Assembly (NCBI GenBank): GCA_023406965.1
Contig: JAEXTI010000509.1
Span: 1 to 6,710, forward strand
Length of the DNA: 6,710 nt
DNA from: Chloroflexota bacterium
GTDB lineage: Bacteria; Chloroflexota; Anaerolineae; Anaerolineales; Anaerolineaceae
Reading direction: 5' to 3'
Positions 6,156 to 6,710 of the stretch are shown in pieces; the first letter of the stretch is position 1; each line of letters starts with the position of its first letter. The position numbers and the translations under genes are program-made. Below the pieces are notes generated by a model. The model had not been told where the DNA came from. It saw only the letters and a program-made list of their open reading frames with translations, and made no database searches.

Positions 6156-6710
6156 AGGCTGACCATCCTTCCCTGCTCCCATGCTGCGTGCGGGGTGAGC
6201 GTAAAACCATCCCATAGGCAGAAAACGGTCAAAGGATTGCCCCCCGAAAGCGAATATAGCTCCCATGGGGAAGCGAATTCACTTGCCAGGGGCAAGGCGC
6301 GCGACTCCCGGTCACCCAGCGCCCAGTCCTCGCCTATGCGCAAGGGCAGCGCGCCTTCCAACACAACCGGAAAAACCTCCAGCCATGGATTCTTCGCCAA
6401 AGCAGCAGCACACTCATCCAGAAACCCCGTCAAATTCGCAGACCCCTGGGGAACAAACGCCTGACTCGCCGGGTACATTTGTTTGAATATTCCCCGCAGT
6501 GGGTAGGCTCCCGGGAAGAAAACCAATTCTCCCCTGGATGTCAATCCAGGAGTCAACCCGCTCTCCAGCGGCTGGTTTCGGTAAGCAAACTGCAAAATCT
6601 GCGCCGGGCGATGGCTGTCTTTCCCCCAAAGCCAGTTCACCTGGGTGCGCAGTCCTGTCTTCTCGTCTTCAGACGTGCGCGCAGAAAGCACCAGCCAATC
6701 ATCTTCTACC
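6152..6710 (-). CDS. SWIM zinc finger family protein, C-terminal part (partial)
   Basis: The reading frame is open to the right edge, so the gene starts outside the window and 185 C-terminal residues plus TGA are visible. Counting from the first whole codon at the edge, the family-like segments are VNWLWGKDSHRPAQILQFAY (24-43), ELVFFPGAYPLRG (61-73), FPVVLEGALPLRIGEDWALG (113-132), ALPL (138-141) and SGGNPLTVFCLWDGFTLTP (155-173). I recognise this pattern from the C-terminal half of bacterial SWIM zinc finger proteins in MoxR/VWA clusters (YehQ-like in context). The zinc-binding CxC...CxH motif lies nearer the N-terminus in that family and is not within the visible part, so the name rests on the C-terminal similarity and gene order. 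SWIM domains bind DNA or proteins. An internal GTG at 6691 is unlikely to be the true start, because family-like sequence continues upstream (VEDDWLVLSA) and no ribosome binding site is seen there. Confidence 0.72.
   Translation of the reverse strand, partial: VEDDWLVLSARTSEDEKTGLRTQVNWLWGKDSHRPAQILQFAYRNQPLESGLTPGLTSRGELVFFPGAYPLRGIFKQMYPASQAFVPQGSANLTGFLDECAAALAKNPWLEVFPVVLEGALPLRIGEDWALGDRESRALPLASEFASPWELYSLSGGNPLTVFCLWDGFTLTPHAAWEQGRMVSL
6166..6173 (-). promoter_or_regulatory. Ribosome binding site for the DUF5691 GTG start
   Basis: GGGAAGGA lies 10 nt upstream of the GTG at 6155, within the last codons of the SWIM gene. The spacing is slightly long, but together with the 4-bp GTGA stop/start overlap it supports this start over the in-frame ATG at 6266. 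Confidence 0.55.

Noticed and set aside
6156..6266. Thirty-seven-codon N-terminal extension of the DUF5691 protein
   Set aside because: This stretch is the coding end of the SWIM gene in another frame; the GTGA overlap with a nearby ribosome binding site is a better start.
1..6710. CRISPR arrays, tRNA or rRNA genes, insertion sequences
   Set aside because: No spaced direct-repeat array, cloverleaf-like sequence, transposase-like protein or terminal inverted repeats were seen. Nearly all of 180-6710 is accounted for by the five genes.

Overview
The window comes from a bacterial chromosome. All recognisable genes lie on the minus strand, base composition is moderately GC-rich by eye, and Shine-Dalgarno sites are canonical. 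The protein sequences read like those of Chloroflexota or another GC-rich, mostly Gram-positive-like lineage, but that placement is an impression and there is no rRNA or other marker to confirm it.

Layout in the direction of transcription (right to left): the C-terminal 185 residues of a SWIM zinc finger family protein (6152-6710, start outside the window); a DUF5691-type helical protein (4668-6155, GTG start overlapping the previous stop by 4 bp); a MoxR-family AAA+ ATPase of the YehL type (3565-4647); a DUF5682/YehM-type protein with TraB/TIKI-like metal-site motifs (1369-3561); and a VWA-domain protein of the YehP type (180-1358). Junctions are -4, +20, +3 and +10 bp, so the five genes almost certainly form one operon whose promoter lies beyond position 6710. 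Downstream, a 127-bp AT-rich gap (53-179) holds a good sigma-70-like promoter overlapped by several palindromes, and then the first 17 codons of a gene for an exported protein (1-52).

The five-gene set matches, in content, the poorly characterised yehL-yehM-yehP-yehQ group of Escherichia coli, with a DUF5691 gene added. MoxR ATPases usually work with VWA proteins as chaperone-like machines that remodel or mature a client. Here the likely partners or clients are the DUF5682 putative metalloenzyme, the DUF5691 helical protein and the SWIM protein, which may contact nucleic acid or protein. No function is proven for the complete set, and stress response, metal-dependent maturation and biological conflict all remain possible.

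Details worth a second look are a non-canonical Walker B in the ATPase, an Asn in place of the MIDAS Thr in the VWA protein, a 14-bp tandem duplication at the DUF5682/VWA junction, and the palindrome-rich promoter beyond the operon. I found no mobile elements, CRISPR arrays, tRNAs or rRNAs.
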